Below are positions 25,910-34,641 of a stretch of 64,000 bases of DNA, piece after piece (position 1 is the stretch's first letter; every line of letters begins with the position of its first letter). The DNA is taken from contig CAWJHN010000004.1 of NCBI GenBank assembly GCA_963842725.1, positions 1,922,001 to 1,986,000 of the forward strand, in the 5' to 3' direction. The position numbers and the translations under genes are program-made. Below the pieces are notes generated by a model, which saw only the letters and a program-made list of their open reading frames with translations, ran no database searches and had not been told where the DNA came from. The stretch is from UBA10649 sp963842725 (GTDB taxonomy: Bacteria; Actinomycetota; Actinomycetes; S36-B12).

Positions 25910-26480
25910 CGAAGGACCTCTGCTCAAGGGCTGCCCGCAGGGCGCGCAGCCCGTGGAACATCCGGGTCTTGACCGTCCCGAGCGGAATGGCCAGCAGTGT
26001 CGCGATCTCGGACTGGGTCATCCCCTGGTCGTAGGCAAGGGAGATGACTTCGCGCTGAGCGGCCCCGATGGAGTCCAGCGCCTCCCGAATCACCAGGCCG
26101 TTCATCAGACGGTCGACCTCGTCATTGACCGGGGGTACGTCGACCTCATCCTCGGCGCCGGCCAGCAACTTGGACGACGGTCGACGACGAACGTCGGCCG
26201 TCACGCTGCGCGCCATGACGAACAGATAGGCGCCCACGGTTCCTCGCCCCGGGTCCCACCGGGCCGCTGATCGCCACAGCCGCACGAAGGTCTCCTGCAC
26301 GACCTCCTCGGCGAGTCCGGGGTCGCCGAGGAGTCTCAGGGCGAAGCCGTAGACCCGGGACCCGTAGCGGCGGAAGAGCTCGGCCACCGGCTCGCCGTGG
26401 TCGCCGGCAGCGATCCGAGAGACGAGGTCGGCGTCCTCACGGGCAAGCCTCTGGGGCTCGTCCAGGTTCTCTACGGTCAT
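25902..26480 (-). CDS. ECF sigma factor (SigK-like)
   Basis: A 192-residue sigma-70 family ECF factor. Region 2 is visible as YGSRVYGFALRLLGDPGLAEEVVQETFVRLWRSA (landmarks DPGLAEEVVQETF) and region 4 as GMTQSEIATLLAIPLGTVKTRM. The ATG at 26478-26480 (MTVENLDEP) is preferred because the frame upstream has no similarity. With the adjoining RskA-like anti-sigma gene and a fasciclin lipoprotein 1 kb away, the set resembles the mycobacterial sigK-rskA-mpt70/83 group. Confidence 0.88.
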   Translation of the reverse strand: MTVENLDEPQRLAREDADLVSRIAAGDHGEPVAELFRRYGSRVYGFALRLLGDPGLAEEVVQETFVRLWRSAARWDPGRGTVGAYLFVMARSVTADVRRRPSSKLLAGAEDEVDVPPVNDEVDRLMNGLVIREALDSIGAAQREVISLAYDQGMTQSEIATLLAIPLGTVKTRMFHGLRALRAALEQRSFDV

Positions 26481-26711
26481 CGGCTGGTCACGCTCGACGA
26501 CTGGTGCTCGACATCCCGCTCCATCCCCGAGCCTGTTGTCGACTTTGCGCTGGATCGTGATCCGGTTCAAGTCTAGCCATCGCAGGGGGACGGCGACTGT
26601 CGGCACGAGTCCTCCTGGTTTGCCGGGGGTCTCTCGTCGGCTCTACGACGCGATCCCCGCCACCGGTTCACCTGTGCCATCGGGCGAGGCAGCCCGATCG
26701 GTGGAGGCACC

Positions 26712-27344
26712 TCAGCCGAACTCCAGGCGCTCGGCCTCTGCGGAGGCCTGCTCCGCGGGCGTCGACCATGGCTTGACCGGCCGCTGCAGGAGCTCGCCGT
26801 CGATACGGATGTCGGTGCGCTCGTTCCAGAACGCGACGTGGTCACGGACCCGTAGGGCGTCGTCCAGCGGCTGGGAGTACGTCCAGGCGACGTCGCCCGG
26901 CGGCACGTAGTAGCGCACCGGTAGGTGGGTCTCCAGGAGCAGCAGCGCCTCGGTCGTGGCGGCGAGCACTGTGCCGTCCAGCGACACCTCGAGCGGCAGG
27001 CGACAGGACAGGACGTCGATCCTCTTGAACGGGTCACGCGGGTGCCCGACCAGGTCCTCGTCCTCGGCCAGCCACCGGTCGAAGGCGCTGAAGTCGAGCA
27101 CCACCAGCCCCGCCAGGTCCGGATCGTCGGGTCGGAAGCCCGCCTGTGCCAGCCGCCGCCCACCGGCGACCAGGTCGACGATCGTGCCCGGTGTCGTGTG
27201 CGGCTCGAAGCTGTCCGGACCGAGCATCGGCGGCAACGCCTCGAGGTCCGGCGGTCGGGGCTGCGGCTCCGTGGTCTCGACGGTGACCGGCAGGTCGGCT
27301 TCCGGCACGGCGTACACAGGCACGATCCGCCGTGGCTCCCACAC
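26712..27344 (-). CDS. DUF427 family protein
   Basis: About 210 residues. Opens with the family start VWEPRRIVPVYAVPEADLPV and contains a DUF427 domain near its end (LPLEVSLDGTVLAAT, LLLLETHLPVRYYVPPGDVAW and RVRDHVAFWNERTDIRIDGE). The GTG at 27344 was chosen as it has an upstream GGGAGG and begins the similarity; the frame continues upstream through an unrelated inverted repeat. Function unknown; the fold is a small beta-barrel. Confidence 0.8.
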   Translation of the reverse strand: MWEPRRIVPVYAVPEADLPVTVETTEPQPRPPDLEALPPMLGPDSFEPHTTPGTIVDLVAGGRRLAQAGFRPDDPDLAGLVVLDFSAFDRWLAEDEDLVGHPRDPFKRIDVLSCRLPLEVSLDGTVLAATTEALLLLETHLPVRYYVPPGDVAWTYSQPLDDALRVRDHVAFWNERTDIRIDGELLQRPVKPWSTPAEQASAEAERLEFG

Positions 27345-27361
27345 CAGGACGCCACCTCCCT

Positions 27362-27414
27362 CCCCGTGATCATGCACTTCAGGCACGCCGTGGAGAAAGT
27401 GCATGATCACGGGG
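27362..27414. repeat. long inverted repeat (REP-like)
   Basis: Two perfect 18-bp arms, CCCCGTGATCATGCACTT (27362-27379) and its complement (27397-27414), are separated by 17 bp. It lies between the divergent DUF427 and fasciclin genes. A 13-bp piece of the arm, GTGATCATGCACT, recurs at 24248-24260. The sequence has the look of a dispersed palindromic intergenic element. It could also act as a hairpin in RNA, but neither flanking gene ends here. Confidence 0.8.
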
Positions 27415-27521
27415 TGGCGTGGGCCGTGACGTGTTTGTGACTCTGGACTGCATCCAATGAAGGGGCGCCGCCAGAACTCCTCTGTGTACGCCCAGATCGG
27501 GTGACACGGAAGGAGATCCCC

Positions 27522-28106
27522 ATGCGCCACCGAATCACGGCCGCGGCCGCCGCCGTCATGGCCGCCCTTGCTCTGGCCGCCTGCAGCTCGTCGTCGACCA
27601 CGGAGACGTCGACCACCCCGGCGGCGGCCTCGCCGTCGGCAGCCGCCTCCAGCGCTGCGGCGTCGTCAGCGCCTGCTGCTGCTGGCACGATCGTGGAGGT
27701 CGCGGCGGCCAATCCTGACTTCTCAACCCTGGTGGCTGCGGTGAAGGCAGCCGAGTTGGTCGACACCCTCAACGGGGCCGGGCCGTTCACCGTCTTCGCG
27801 CCGACCAATGAGGCGTTCGCGGCACTGCCGGCGGGTCTGGTCGACAAGTTGCTGCTCCCGGCCAACAAGGCCACGCTGACCAAGATCCTCACCTATCACG
27901 TCCTACCGGCCGAGGTCATGGCCGCTGACGTGAAGGCCGGTAAGGCGGCGACCGTCGAGGGAAGCGAGATCACTATCACGACCGACGGTGGAGTGAAGGT
28001 CAACGAGGCCACCGTGACTGCGACCGACGTCGACGCCTCCAACGGCGTCATCCACGTGATCGACAAGGTGTTGGTGCCCGCCGACGTCGACGTCAGCAAG
28101 CTCTGA
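27522..28106 (+). CDS. fasciclin-domain lipoprotein (MPT83-like)
   Basis: A 194-residue secreted lipoprotein. The signal peptide ends in a lipobox (ALAAC), followed by a Ser/Ala-rich linker. One fasciclin (FAS1) domain then spans about residues 60-194 with both conserved boxes: FTVFAPTNEAFAAL and GVIHVIDKVLVP. The YHVLPAEV strand is also typical. Members act at the cell surface, in adhesion or unknown roles. Mycobacterial homologues are controlled by SigK, and a SigK/RskA-like pair lies 1 kb to the left. ATG at 27522 after AAGGAGATCC. Confidence 0.92.
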   Translation: MRHRITAAAAAVMAALALAACSSSSTTETSTTPAAASPSAAASSAAASSAPAAAGTIVEVAAANPDFSTLVAAVKAAELVDTLNGAGPFTVFAPTNEAFAALPAGLVDKLLLPANKATLTKILTYHVLPAEVMAADVKAGKAATVEGSEITITTDGGVKVNEATVTATDVDASNGVIHVIDKVLVPADVDVSKL

Positions 28107-28128
28107 CCCGCGCCATCGCGCGCGGGTC
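28105..28128 (+). terminator. GC-rich hairpin terminator after fasciclin gene
   Basis: GACCCGCGC-N6-GCGCGGGTC forms a perfect 9-bp stem starting at the stop codon of the fasciclin gene. There is no U-run, as is common for actinobacterial terminators. It also lies just before the end of the convergent XRE gene. Confidence 0.7.
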
Positions 28129-28139
28129 TGAAGGCCGGG

Positions 28140-29060
28140 TCAGGTGTCGTGTGACTGCCCGGTCGGGAGGGTCTCCTGGGCCGCGTCCTGGGTGGCGGCC
28201 CAGGAGGCCAGCAGCGTGAGTGCGTCGGCGGTCGGAGTCGCGTCGGCGGCGGTGTAGATGTTCAGTTGCAGCCCGGTGTCGGAGGCCAGGGTCATGGCTT
28301 CGAAGTCGAGGTCGAGCCGCCCGACGACGGGGTGGTTGAGGCGCTTGCGTCCGCTGCGGTGGTAGCGGACGTCCTGGGAGGCCCAGCGCTGCCGGAACGT
28401 CTGGCTCTGCGTCGAGAGCTCACCGACGAGCTCGATGAGTGCCTTGTCGTGTGGGTTGCGGCCGGCTTCGAGGTGCAGCATGGCGGCCGCGTCGCGGGTG
28501 ACCTGCTCGTAGTCGACGAAGAACTGCCTGGCGGCCTCGGGGTCGAGGTAGACGAAGCGGGTGGTGTTGGCGGGCCGCCGCGGATCGGCGAGGACGGGGG
28601 AGCTGAGCACGGGGGAGTAGAGCGCCCGGGCGAGGCGGTTCATCGCGATGATGTCGTGGCGGCCGTTGCGGACCCAGGCGGGGGCGCCGGTGACGGCGTC
28701 GAGGACCTGTTGGATCGCGGGGCGGACGGCGATCGCCGGGGCGCGCCGACGGCGGGAACTGCTGCTCGAGCCGGACTCGCGGGCGAGGGCGTAGAGGTGG
28801 TCGCGTTCGGCCTCGTCGAGCTGCAGGGCGTTGGCGAGGGCGTCCAGGACGTTCTCGGAGGCTCCGGCGAGGTTGCCGCGCTCCATCCGGACGTAGTAGT
28901 CGACCGAGACCCCGGCGAGCATGGCGACCTCTTCGCGGCGAAGGCCGGTGACCCGTCGGTTGCCGCCGTAGGCGGGCAGCCCGGCCTGTTCGGGCGTCAG
29001 CCGTGCCCGTCGCGAGCTGAGGTACTGCCGGATCTCGGCGCGCAGGTCCATCGACTCCAT
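28140..29060 (-). CDS. XRE family regulator with MmyB-like ligand-binding domain
   Basis: About 306 residues. The N-terminal HTH has the actinobacterial signature RVTGLRREEVAMLAGVSVDYYVRMERG, and the C-terminal MmyB-like PAS-type domain includes IIAMNRLARALY, ARQFFVDYEQVTRDAAAMLHLEAG and a HPVVGRLDLDFEAM end. Such regulators usually repress an adjacent short-chain dehydrogenase. Here the upstream neighbour is only an SDR remnant, so the usual target appears lost. The first ATG of MESMDLR was used; the second, 9 bp on, is equally possible. Confidence 0.88.
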   Translation of the reverse strand: MESMDLRAEIRQYLSSRRARLTPEQAGLPAYGGNRRVTGLRREEVAMLAGVSVDYYVRMERGNLAGASENVLDALANALQLDEAERDHLYALARESGSSSSSRRRRAPAIAVRPAIQQVLDAVTGAPAWVRNGRHDIIAMNRLARALYSPVLSSPVLADPRRPANTTRFVYLDPEAARQFFVDYEQVTRDAAAMLHLEAGRNPHDKALIELVGELSTQSQTFRQRWASQDVRYHRSGRKRLNHPVVGRLDLDFEAMTLASDTGLQLNIYTAADATPTADALTLLASWAATQDAAQETLPTGQSHDT

Positions 29061-29170
29061 GAACCCACCGTAGGACCGGGTGCGCCGGCGAGGCAGGCCC
29101 TGCCAGTACCCGGAACGACCGGCCCTCCTGTGCGGGCCGGCACTAGATCTCCTGGGCGGAGGGGAGCAGG

Positions 29171-29278
29171 GACGACGTGAGCGCCCGCCGCCGACAGTGC
29201 TTTCGCGCAGGCCAGGCCGATCCCCTGGCTGGCCCCGGTGACGACGGCGGCCTGGCCCTCCAACGACACGGTCTTCAC
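29171..29278 (-). pseudogene. 5' remnant of a short-chain dehydrogenase
   Basis: About 36 codons encode an SDR N-terminus: KTVSLEGQAAVVTGASQGIG, then LACAKALSAAGAHVV. The glycine-rich NAD(P) motif TGASQGIG is intact, but similarity stops there and the frame carries on into unrelated sequence next to the XRE gene. Catalytic Ser/Tyr/Lys are absent. The GTG start overlaps the stop of the preceding aldolase fragment (GTGA), which shows the two once formed an operon. Confidence 0.7.
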
Positions 29279-29466
29279 GGGGTCCTCTTCTCGTGGGCGG
29301 CGAGGGCGCGACGACGAAGGCCGTGGTTGCGCAGGTAGAGCACCCGTGGCGTCGTGCCGTGTCGGGTCTGGAAGTCACGCAGCAGGCTGCGCACGTGTCG
29401 CGCCAGCCGCAGGCCCGGGTCCACGTAGGGGACGACTGACGTCAAGGAGGTCGCCGGTCTGCTCAT
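29275..29466 (-). pseudogene. fragment of a class II aldolase
   Basis: A 63-codon fragment resembling the middle of class II aldolase/adducin proteins: VPYVDPGLRLARHVRSLLRDF, then PRVLYLRNHGL, where NHGL carries a zinc-ligand histidine. The N-terminal half with the first histidine pair is missing, and the C-terminus is abrupt. It is coupled by GTGA to the SDR remnant. The pair could be what is left of a bifunctional-type aldolase/dehydrogenase operon for a deoxy-sugar. Confidence 0.55.
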
Positions 29467-29564
29467 GGGGAGCCCTCGTCGATCACGTGGCCGGTGGTCG
29501 GAAGATCCGTTGGGCGAGCCAGGAAGCGCTCGAGGGCGTGGACGACGAGCAGTCCCTGCGCCGG

Positions 29565-30440
29565 CTAGCCCTGGGCCTGGCCGCCGTAGTCATAGAAGCC
29601 CTTGCCGGTCTTCATGCCCAGTTCGCCGCGCGCGATGTAGGTGTCCAGCAGTTCGATGGTGTTGGTGGGCAGGCCCTCCCGTTCGTCCATGTAGTGCAGC
29701 TCGATGTCGCGCACGACGTCCAGCCCCACCCGGTCCATCAGCTGGAACGGCCCCCAGTCCATGCCGAAGTTGACCATCCACATCTGGTCGATGTCCTGCG
29801 GGTTGGACACCCCGTCGGCCACGACCATGAGGCACTCGCGCTTGATGGCCGCCCAGATCCGGTTGAAGATGAAACCCGTCGATTTCTTCGACGCGAGGAA
29901 CGCGAAGATGCCGTGCTTGCGCAGCTGCGTCTGCAGCAGGTCGAAGATCGCCGGGTCGGTGTGTCCCGAGCTCATCAGGTCCGCACCCGGCATGCCCGGC
30001 GGCACGTAGAAGTGCAGGTTGCAGACCCGTTCCGGATGCTCGACGCTGTCGATGATGTCGCCGGACGCGTAGGAGGAGGAGTTCGTCGTCAGGATCGCGT
30101 CGGCATCTGCCAACCGGTCCAGGTCAGCGAACAGGGCCTGCTTCAAGTCCTTCTTCTCCGGGATGGCCTCCACCACCAGCCACGCGCCGCGCAGCGCGGT
30201 CGCCAGGTCGTCGTGCAGCTCGACCGTGCCCTCGGAGCCGCCCTCGACCGTCGGGACCAGGTCGGGCAGCCCCTGGTCCACGAACGCCTTCGCGGCCTGC
30301 CGCTGCTCGGGAATCATGTCGAAGATCCGGACCACACCGCCTCGGTTGGCCATCATCAGCGCGATACGGCGCCCCAGGGTGCCGGCACCGATCACCGTGA
30401 CCGGGCGTGACTCGATGTTCGTGGGTGGCGAATAGGTCAT
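29565..30440 (-). CDS. 3-hydroxyacyl-CoA dehydrogenase family protein
   Basis: A 291-residue NAD-dependent dehydrogenase. The N-terminal Rossmann motif is VTVIGAGTLGRRIALMMANRGG; VVEAIPEKKDLKQALFADLD and TTNSSSYASGDI follow. The C-terminal helical domain has FIFNRIWAAIKRECLMVVADGV and ends GMKTGKGFYDYGG. The catalytic His is probably that in NLHFYVPPG. Oxidation of a 3-hydroxyacyl-CoA or related hydroxy acid is expected. It stands alone among decayed genes and appears intact. Confidence 0.9.
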   Translation of the reverse strand: MTYSPPTNIESRPVTVIGAGTLGRRIALMMANRGGVVRIFDMIPEQRQAAKAFVDQGLPDLVPTVEGGSEGTVELHDDLATALRGAWLVVEAIPEKKDLKQALFADLDRLADADAILTTNSSSYASGDIIDSVEHPERVCNLHFYVPPGMPGADLMSSGHTDPAIFDLLQTQLRKHGIFAFLASKKSTGFIFNRIWAAIKRECLMVVADGVSNPQDIDQMWMVNFGMDWGPFQLMDRVGLDVVRDIELHYMDEREGLPTNTIELLDTYIARGELGMKTGKGFYDYGGQAQG

Positions 30441-30797
30441 GGTCTCCTCCTCGGACGTGTCCCTTGCGATTCTGCTGGTCCTGCGCCGTCGCCGCGGGTG
30501 GCTCTGCTCACGGCCCGGGCGACGGCCCGGCGACCAGGTCCCTGGACAGGACACGTCCCGCCGCGTTGGTCAGGTGCGCCCGCGAGACCGCGAGGCGCGG
30601 TGTCGCCATCGTGGGGCAGGACCTCCTGGGCCGACAGGTGTTGCGGGAGCTACCGGCTTACGGGGGTGCGAACGTCGGATTGATCGATCTGGTGGCGCAG
30701 CCGGGGCCGATGCCGCCCCCCGTGCCCTGAGCGGCCACTCAGACGCTTCGTCGGCGGTCACAAACGCATTCCCCAGGAGACTCAACTGCGGGAGGGG
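30441..30797. other. no secure gene
   Basis: Several overlapping short frames exist but none shows convincing similarity. A plus-strand frame with GVAIVGQDLLGRQVLREL is the most protein-like piece and might be a gene fragment. Probably part of the decayed accessory stretch. Confidence 0.35.
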
Positions 30798-31007
30798 CTA
30801 TGCGGGAGGACGGCGTGATCGCCCGTGCGACCAAGAGTCGTCCATCACGTCGTCAGGGTCCTCCCGGTACACGAGGAGGTCGAGGACGGTGAGAGGTGGC
30901 ACGCGGCGGCGGAAGACGGAGCGGAGGATCTCGCCGACGGTCCACGTCGTGGGCCCTTGCGCGGCGTCCGCGGTGCTGGCTTCCGGTGGGCGCTCGTCGA
31001 CAGACAT
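30798..31007 (-). CDS. small hypothetical protein
   Basis: A 69-codon frame starting MSVDERPPEAS, with a plausible helix WTVGEILRSVFRRRV and a hydrophobic strand LTVLDLLVY. No family is recognised. Composition is consistent with a real short protein, but there is no supporting neighbour and it lies in a degenerate stretch. Confidence 0.4.
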   Translation of the reverse strand: MSVDERPPEASTADAAQGPTTWTVGEILRSVFRRRVPPLTVLDLLVYREDPDDVMDDSWSHGRSRRPPA

Positions 31008-31300
31008 CGATCTCTCCGGACTGCTCAGGGGTATCCACCCGAGGTGCTCACGGCGCTGACTGAATGATCATTGTCTCGAGGGTCGATCCGCGCTACCGCG
31101 CGACGGTGACACCTCGGTGAACACAGCACCTTGAGCGGGGCGGACGCCGTGTGCCGGAGAGTTCACCAACCGTTCTGATCGGGTAACGGCCACTGCATGT
31201 TCCGGTGAACTCCGCGCGGTCCGCGAGGCAGCGGAGGCGGGCCGAGCGATGATGGGATGCGTTCTCCTCGATCACAGCAGGAACCGTAGGAAGGTCGGCC

Positions 31301-31528
31301 ATGGTGGTGGACTTGGGCGTCGCGATGACGGCCGTTCAGAAGGCGCTCGAGGCCGACGAGCAGTTCTGGCGCTCCGAGCGTGGCAGCACCCCCTATCGGC
31401 ATCGCCGCGACAAGGCGGTCGTTGAGGCTCTCGCAGCGGGCATGTCCCTGGAGCAGGTCGCCGATGAGCTCGGAGTCAAGATCCACGACGTGGAGCGTAT
31501 GGCGACGGATGGCGCTTCCGACGTGTAG
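31301..31528 (+). CDS. small HTH-like hypothetical protein
   Basis: A 75-residue protein. The N-terminal helix (AMTAVQKALEADEQFW) leads to a helix-turn-helix-like segment, HRRDKAVVEALAAGMSLEQVADELGVKIHDVERM, from about residue 34. This resembles the HTH used in small actinobacterial regulators. ATG after GGAAGG. No partner is apparent. Confidence 0.55.
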   Translation: MVVDLGVAMTAVQKALEADEQFWRSERGSTPYRHRRDKAVVEALAAGMSLEQVADELGVKIHDVERMATDGASDV

Positions 31529-31872
31529 CGACGAGTCGGCCTCATCCTTGGTTCTCGATCGCGGAGGTGGAGCCCTAGCCGTCGTGCGAGGCACGGACCT
31601 CTGCGGGTGGGGGCCGAGCCGCTCCGCACTGACGCTCAGCCGTCCAAGGAGCGGCGCTGCCGCGTCGACCGCGCAGGGCCGGAGCATGCGCGGGGTTGAC
31701 CGGGCACACCCAGGCCGGCAACGCGCCGGAACCATCACAGCAGAAACACCTTGAGCGTGCTGATGTTCTCGACGAGCCGTCCACAGGTCTGGCCCAAGAA
31801 GCCCGTGACGATGCCGTCACCGTCGGCGTGCGCTGCTGCCTCGGTGAGCGGCGGAGGCCACCGCGTGGCCGA
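31529..31872. other. no secure gene
   Basis: Overlapping short frames on both strands without recognised similarity. An 8-bp inverted repeat, CTACCCCG (31873-31880) with CGGGGTAG (31897-31904), lies at the edge, over the end of the CYTH pseudogene, and could be its terminator. Confidence 0.35.
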
Positions 31873-32700
31873 CTACCCCGCGTGGCGAGATGACCACGGG
31901 GTAGGGGGCGAGGACCGCCACGCGGTGACTGCGTCCATGCGCCCGTGCCAGTAGACAGCCGATCCGTTCAGATGCGCCGCCATCGCGAACTCGTCGATCC
32001 GTCTGGGGGCTGCGGCGGGCCCGGGTCGGCGTCGGCACTGGCGAGGCGGTGTCCGAGGGCACGCTCGACTTCGGACGTTGCGCGGACAGTTCTCGCGCCG
32101 GAGGTCGTCAGCACCCTGCGGATCGCAGCGAGGAGTGGACGGTCGCCGTCGATGAGCTCGATCTGGAACTCCCGCCACGACGTCGAAGGCGGAGTAGACA
32201 CGCCGCCTACGAGCGCCGTGGCCCGTACCTCGTTCATGGCGAACTCGGCGAGTGTGCTCCCGTTGGGGGCGTGCAGCGGGCGGAGGGCGCGGTGAGTCCG
32301 AAGCCGTGCCACCGGCTGCAGAGTGGTACCCCGGACGTAGGCGCCAACTCGTTCTGCCAGGGCGGCTGGGGCTTGTATTTCGCCATCGCGCGCGGGTCCG
32401 CCGACCGGCATACGCACGTCCACGTGTTCCCCCGCCGCCTGAGGAAGCGTCAATCGCCAGCCGGGCATCCGGTCCAGCGCTGCGCCGACACAACGTGATC
32501 CCGAACCGAACCAACCTCAGATCATGCGTGTCGAGATAGATCGTCTCTAGTACGCGAGACCGCGGAGCCCCGAGCTCGGCTCCGGCGACCAAGCAGGACA
32601 GGTCCGGAATCGTGTAGTCCTCTGGCACCTCGAACATCCACCCCACCGCTGAGGTGATCGTCGGAGTCACCTCGCGCACGGTCAGCCCATTCGTCGTCAT
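31873..32700 (-). pseudogene. degenerate CYTH-domain protein
   Basis: Related to the CYTH (adenylate cyclase/thiamine-triphosphatase-like) fold: FEVPEDYTIPDL, LETIYLDTHDLRLVRFGITL, then after a +1-type break near 32461-32465 GWRLTLPQAAGE and EFQIELIDGDRPLL, ATSEVERALG. The diagnostic N-terminal ExExK is absent (the region reads TSAVGWMFEVP), and the conserved lysine of the LKLP strand is Thr. No C-terminal CHAD domain can be read. Both the motif losses and the frame break point to a true pseudogene. Confidence 0.65.
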
Positions 32701-32879
32701 GTCGCCTTTCTAGGAGGTGCCCGACAACGGTCGGTGGAGCACCGGTGAACGTCGCCGGCTGTGCCGGCGAAGGCTCGACGACGTCCGCGCGCAAGGCATG
32801 GCGGTGTAACAGTCCAGACACCTGGGAAAGCGATCCTCCAGACGTCAACGACGAGTCACACGACCCGAGGCGGCACGAG

Positions 32880-33332
32880 ATGCAACGACACATCGCCCTG
32901 GTGGCCCACGACAACAAGAAGGTCGAGCTGCTGCACTGGGCCGAGCACAATCGAGATGCCCTGAGCTGCCATGCGCTCTATGCCACGGGGACGACAGGCA
33001 CCATGCTGGAGTACGAAGTCGGCTTCAGGGTCACCCGGCTGTTGAGCGGACCCGTCGGCGGTGACCAGCAGATCGGGGCGAAGATCGCCGAGGGCAAGAT
33101 CGACGTCCTGGTCTTCTTCTGGGATCCCCTGGAGCCCCAGCCGCACGACCCGGACGTCAAGGCGTTGCTGCGCATCGCCGCGGTGTGGAACATCCCCGTG
33201 GCGTGCAACACGGCCACTGCCGACATGATCATCACCTCGCCGTTGCTGACCGATGGCTATCAGCCGGTGCGACCAGAATTCGCGGAGCGACTCGCTGGCC
33301 ACGTAGGCAGAGAGCCTGAGGTCGTCGCTTGA
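32880..33332 (+). CDS. mgsA: methylglyoxal synthase
   Basis: A 150-residue enzyme converting dihydroxyacetone phosphate to methylglyoxal and phosphate. All family blocks are present: IALVAHDNKK at the N-terminus, LYATGTTG, SGPVGGDQQIG with the catalytic Asp, FFWDPLEPQPHDPDVKALLR, and WNIPVACNTATADMII. The ATG at 32880 begins the similarity; the frame upstream to 32745 does not. It bypasses lower glycolysis when phosphosugars build up. It is intact although its surroundings are degenerate. Confidence 0.95.
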   Translation: MQRHIALVAHDNKKVELLHWAEHNRDALSCHALYATGTTGTMLEYEVGFRVTRLLSGPVGGDQQIGAKIAEGKIDVLVFFWDPLEPQPHDPDVKALLRIAAVWNIPVACNTATADMIITSPLLTDGYQPVRPEFAERLAGHVGREPEVVA

Positions 33333-34013
33333 GGCGCAACGGGAGGCGGCAGGCCCTTTGACGTCATGGACGACGGGGCTGGCCGCGCAGATGGACGCGC
33401 TTCTCGGCCTTCGATGCCGCGGGTGGTGCCGGTGCTTGCTCGTCGGCTGGTGGTGCAGATTGCTGCGACTGCATCTGGTTCACCGGCGGACGCCTGCGCG
33501 GCACATTGCTGGGGTTCAGGTCGGAAACGGGAGGACCTTGACCCGCGTACAGGTCATCCCTGAAGGAGCGCGGTGCGTCAAGAGTGTCGGCGACCGTGGT
33601 GTGGGCTTCTTCGCGTCCGTGCAGACATGCCGAAGTAGGCGTCGGGGTCAAGGCTCGCGCGGAGCGCGACCGCGTTAGTGGCCGTTCGGCCTTGAGGCCG
33701 GCGCCGTTCGGCTGAGGATGTGGGCGGCGGAGAAGAATCGAGGCTGCCTCCCGGGGTGGAGGGTTTTGGTCGGTGCGCTCATCAGTGCCGGTGTGCCCGG
33801 TGTCGATGACGCAGGACCACTACTTCGGGACGCCGGATCGCCTCGACGGGAGCGGCCGCCGTGCTCGAAGCCCTCGATGATTGTGAGTGAGACCGTGAGC
33901 CGGTACGGGAGCCTGGCGTCGAATCCTTGGGGTAGAGGAGCTGCGACTGACAAGGCCTGGGCGTCACATAGCCCGGACGGTCGGTGTCCCGAGCAGTCGC
34001 AGGTCCCAGAGCT
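33333..34013. other. no secure gene in 680 bp
   Basis: Only short frames occur. The most protein-like is a minus-strand frame at 33364-33651 (95 codons; Pro/Gln/Ala-rich C-terminal half, with RSFRDDLYAGQGPPVSDL), and another lies at 33675-33953. Neither is recognised and no Shine-Dalgarno supports them. Probably degenerate accessory DNA. Confidence 0.4.
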
Positions 34014-34514
34014 TCACGGCGACGTCACGGTTGGCTGTGCCAGGGTCGGTCCGACTCCGAGGTCCGGCGCGCCGTCGTCCCACATTTGGGAGAACGGGAT
34101 GCTCTTACCAGTGGTGAGGTTGTAGAAGGCCAGCGCAAGCGACGCCCTCGAGTTGCCGCCCTGCGGAGCGGAGTGCTCGAAGGAGCCGTGCATCTTGATC
34201 ACGAGGATCTCGTCTGTGGGGGCGACCAACTGGCCGCCCAGGTAGCGCTGTCCAGGAGCGAAATACGTGACGAGGATCCGCTGTGCGGGCGCGCGTAGCC
34301 AGCCGACCCTGTCCGCGCCGCTCGTTCCGAGCGCGCGCACGATCGCTTCATTGGGCGTCAAGGGTGTGGAGCCTGTCGTCACCGTGACACTAGAGACCGG
34401 GGTGGGCGCTGGCTCCGTGGCGCCGGAGAAGGCCGGGTGCGAGCTGCAGGCGGACACGAGGACGACCCCCAGGACGAGAGCCTGGGGCAGGCCCGCCCCT
34501 CCACGACGCATCAT
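34014..34514 (-). CDS. hypothetical secreted lipoprotein
   Basis: About 166 residues. A lipoprotein signal (ALVLGVVLVSAC lipobox) is followed by a Thr/Ser/Pro-rich linker and a soluble domain with alternating strands (RILVTYFAPG, EILVIKMHGSFEH, SLALAFYNLTTGK). The domain is not recognised. Start among clustered ATGs at 34509-34514. Fully extracytoplasmic localisation is expected. Confidence 0.65.
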   Translation of the reverse strand: MMRRGGAGLPQALVLGVVLVSACSSHPAFSGATEPAPTPVSSVTVTTGSTPLTPNEAIVRALGTSGADRVGWLRAPAQRILVTYFAPGQRYLGGQLVAPTDEILVIKMHGSFEHSAPQGGNSRASLALAFYNLTTGKSIPFSQMWDDGAPDLGVGPTLAQPTVTSP

Positions 34515-34641
34515 GATCACGGAGCGAAGCCTACGTCGAGCGCAGCGAGATGTGGGATCAGGGTCCGATGCAATACCGAGGGTAAACCGTGGTTGCGATC
34601 GTGAAACACCTAGCCGAGCACCCCGCGTGAGCTGGGTTTTG

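Noticed and set aside
31968..32060. CHAD domain following the CYTH domain
   Set aside because: The few residues after the CYTH part do not show the conserved histidines of CHAD, so no such domain is called.
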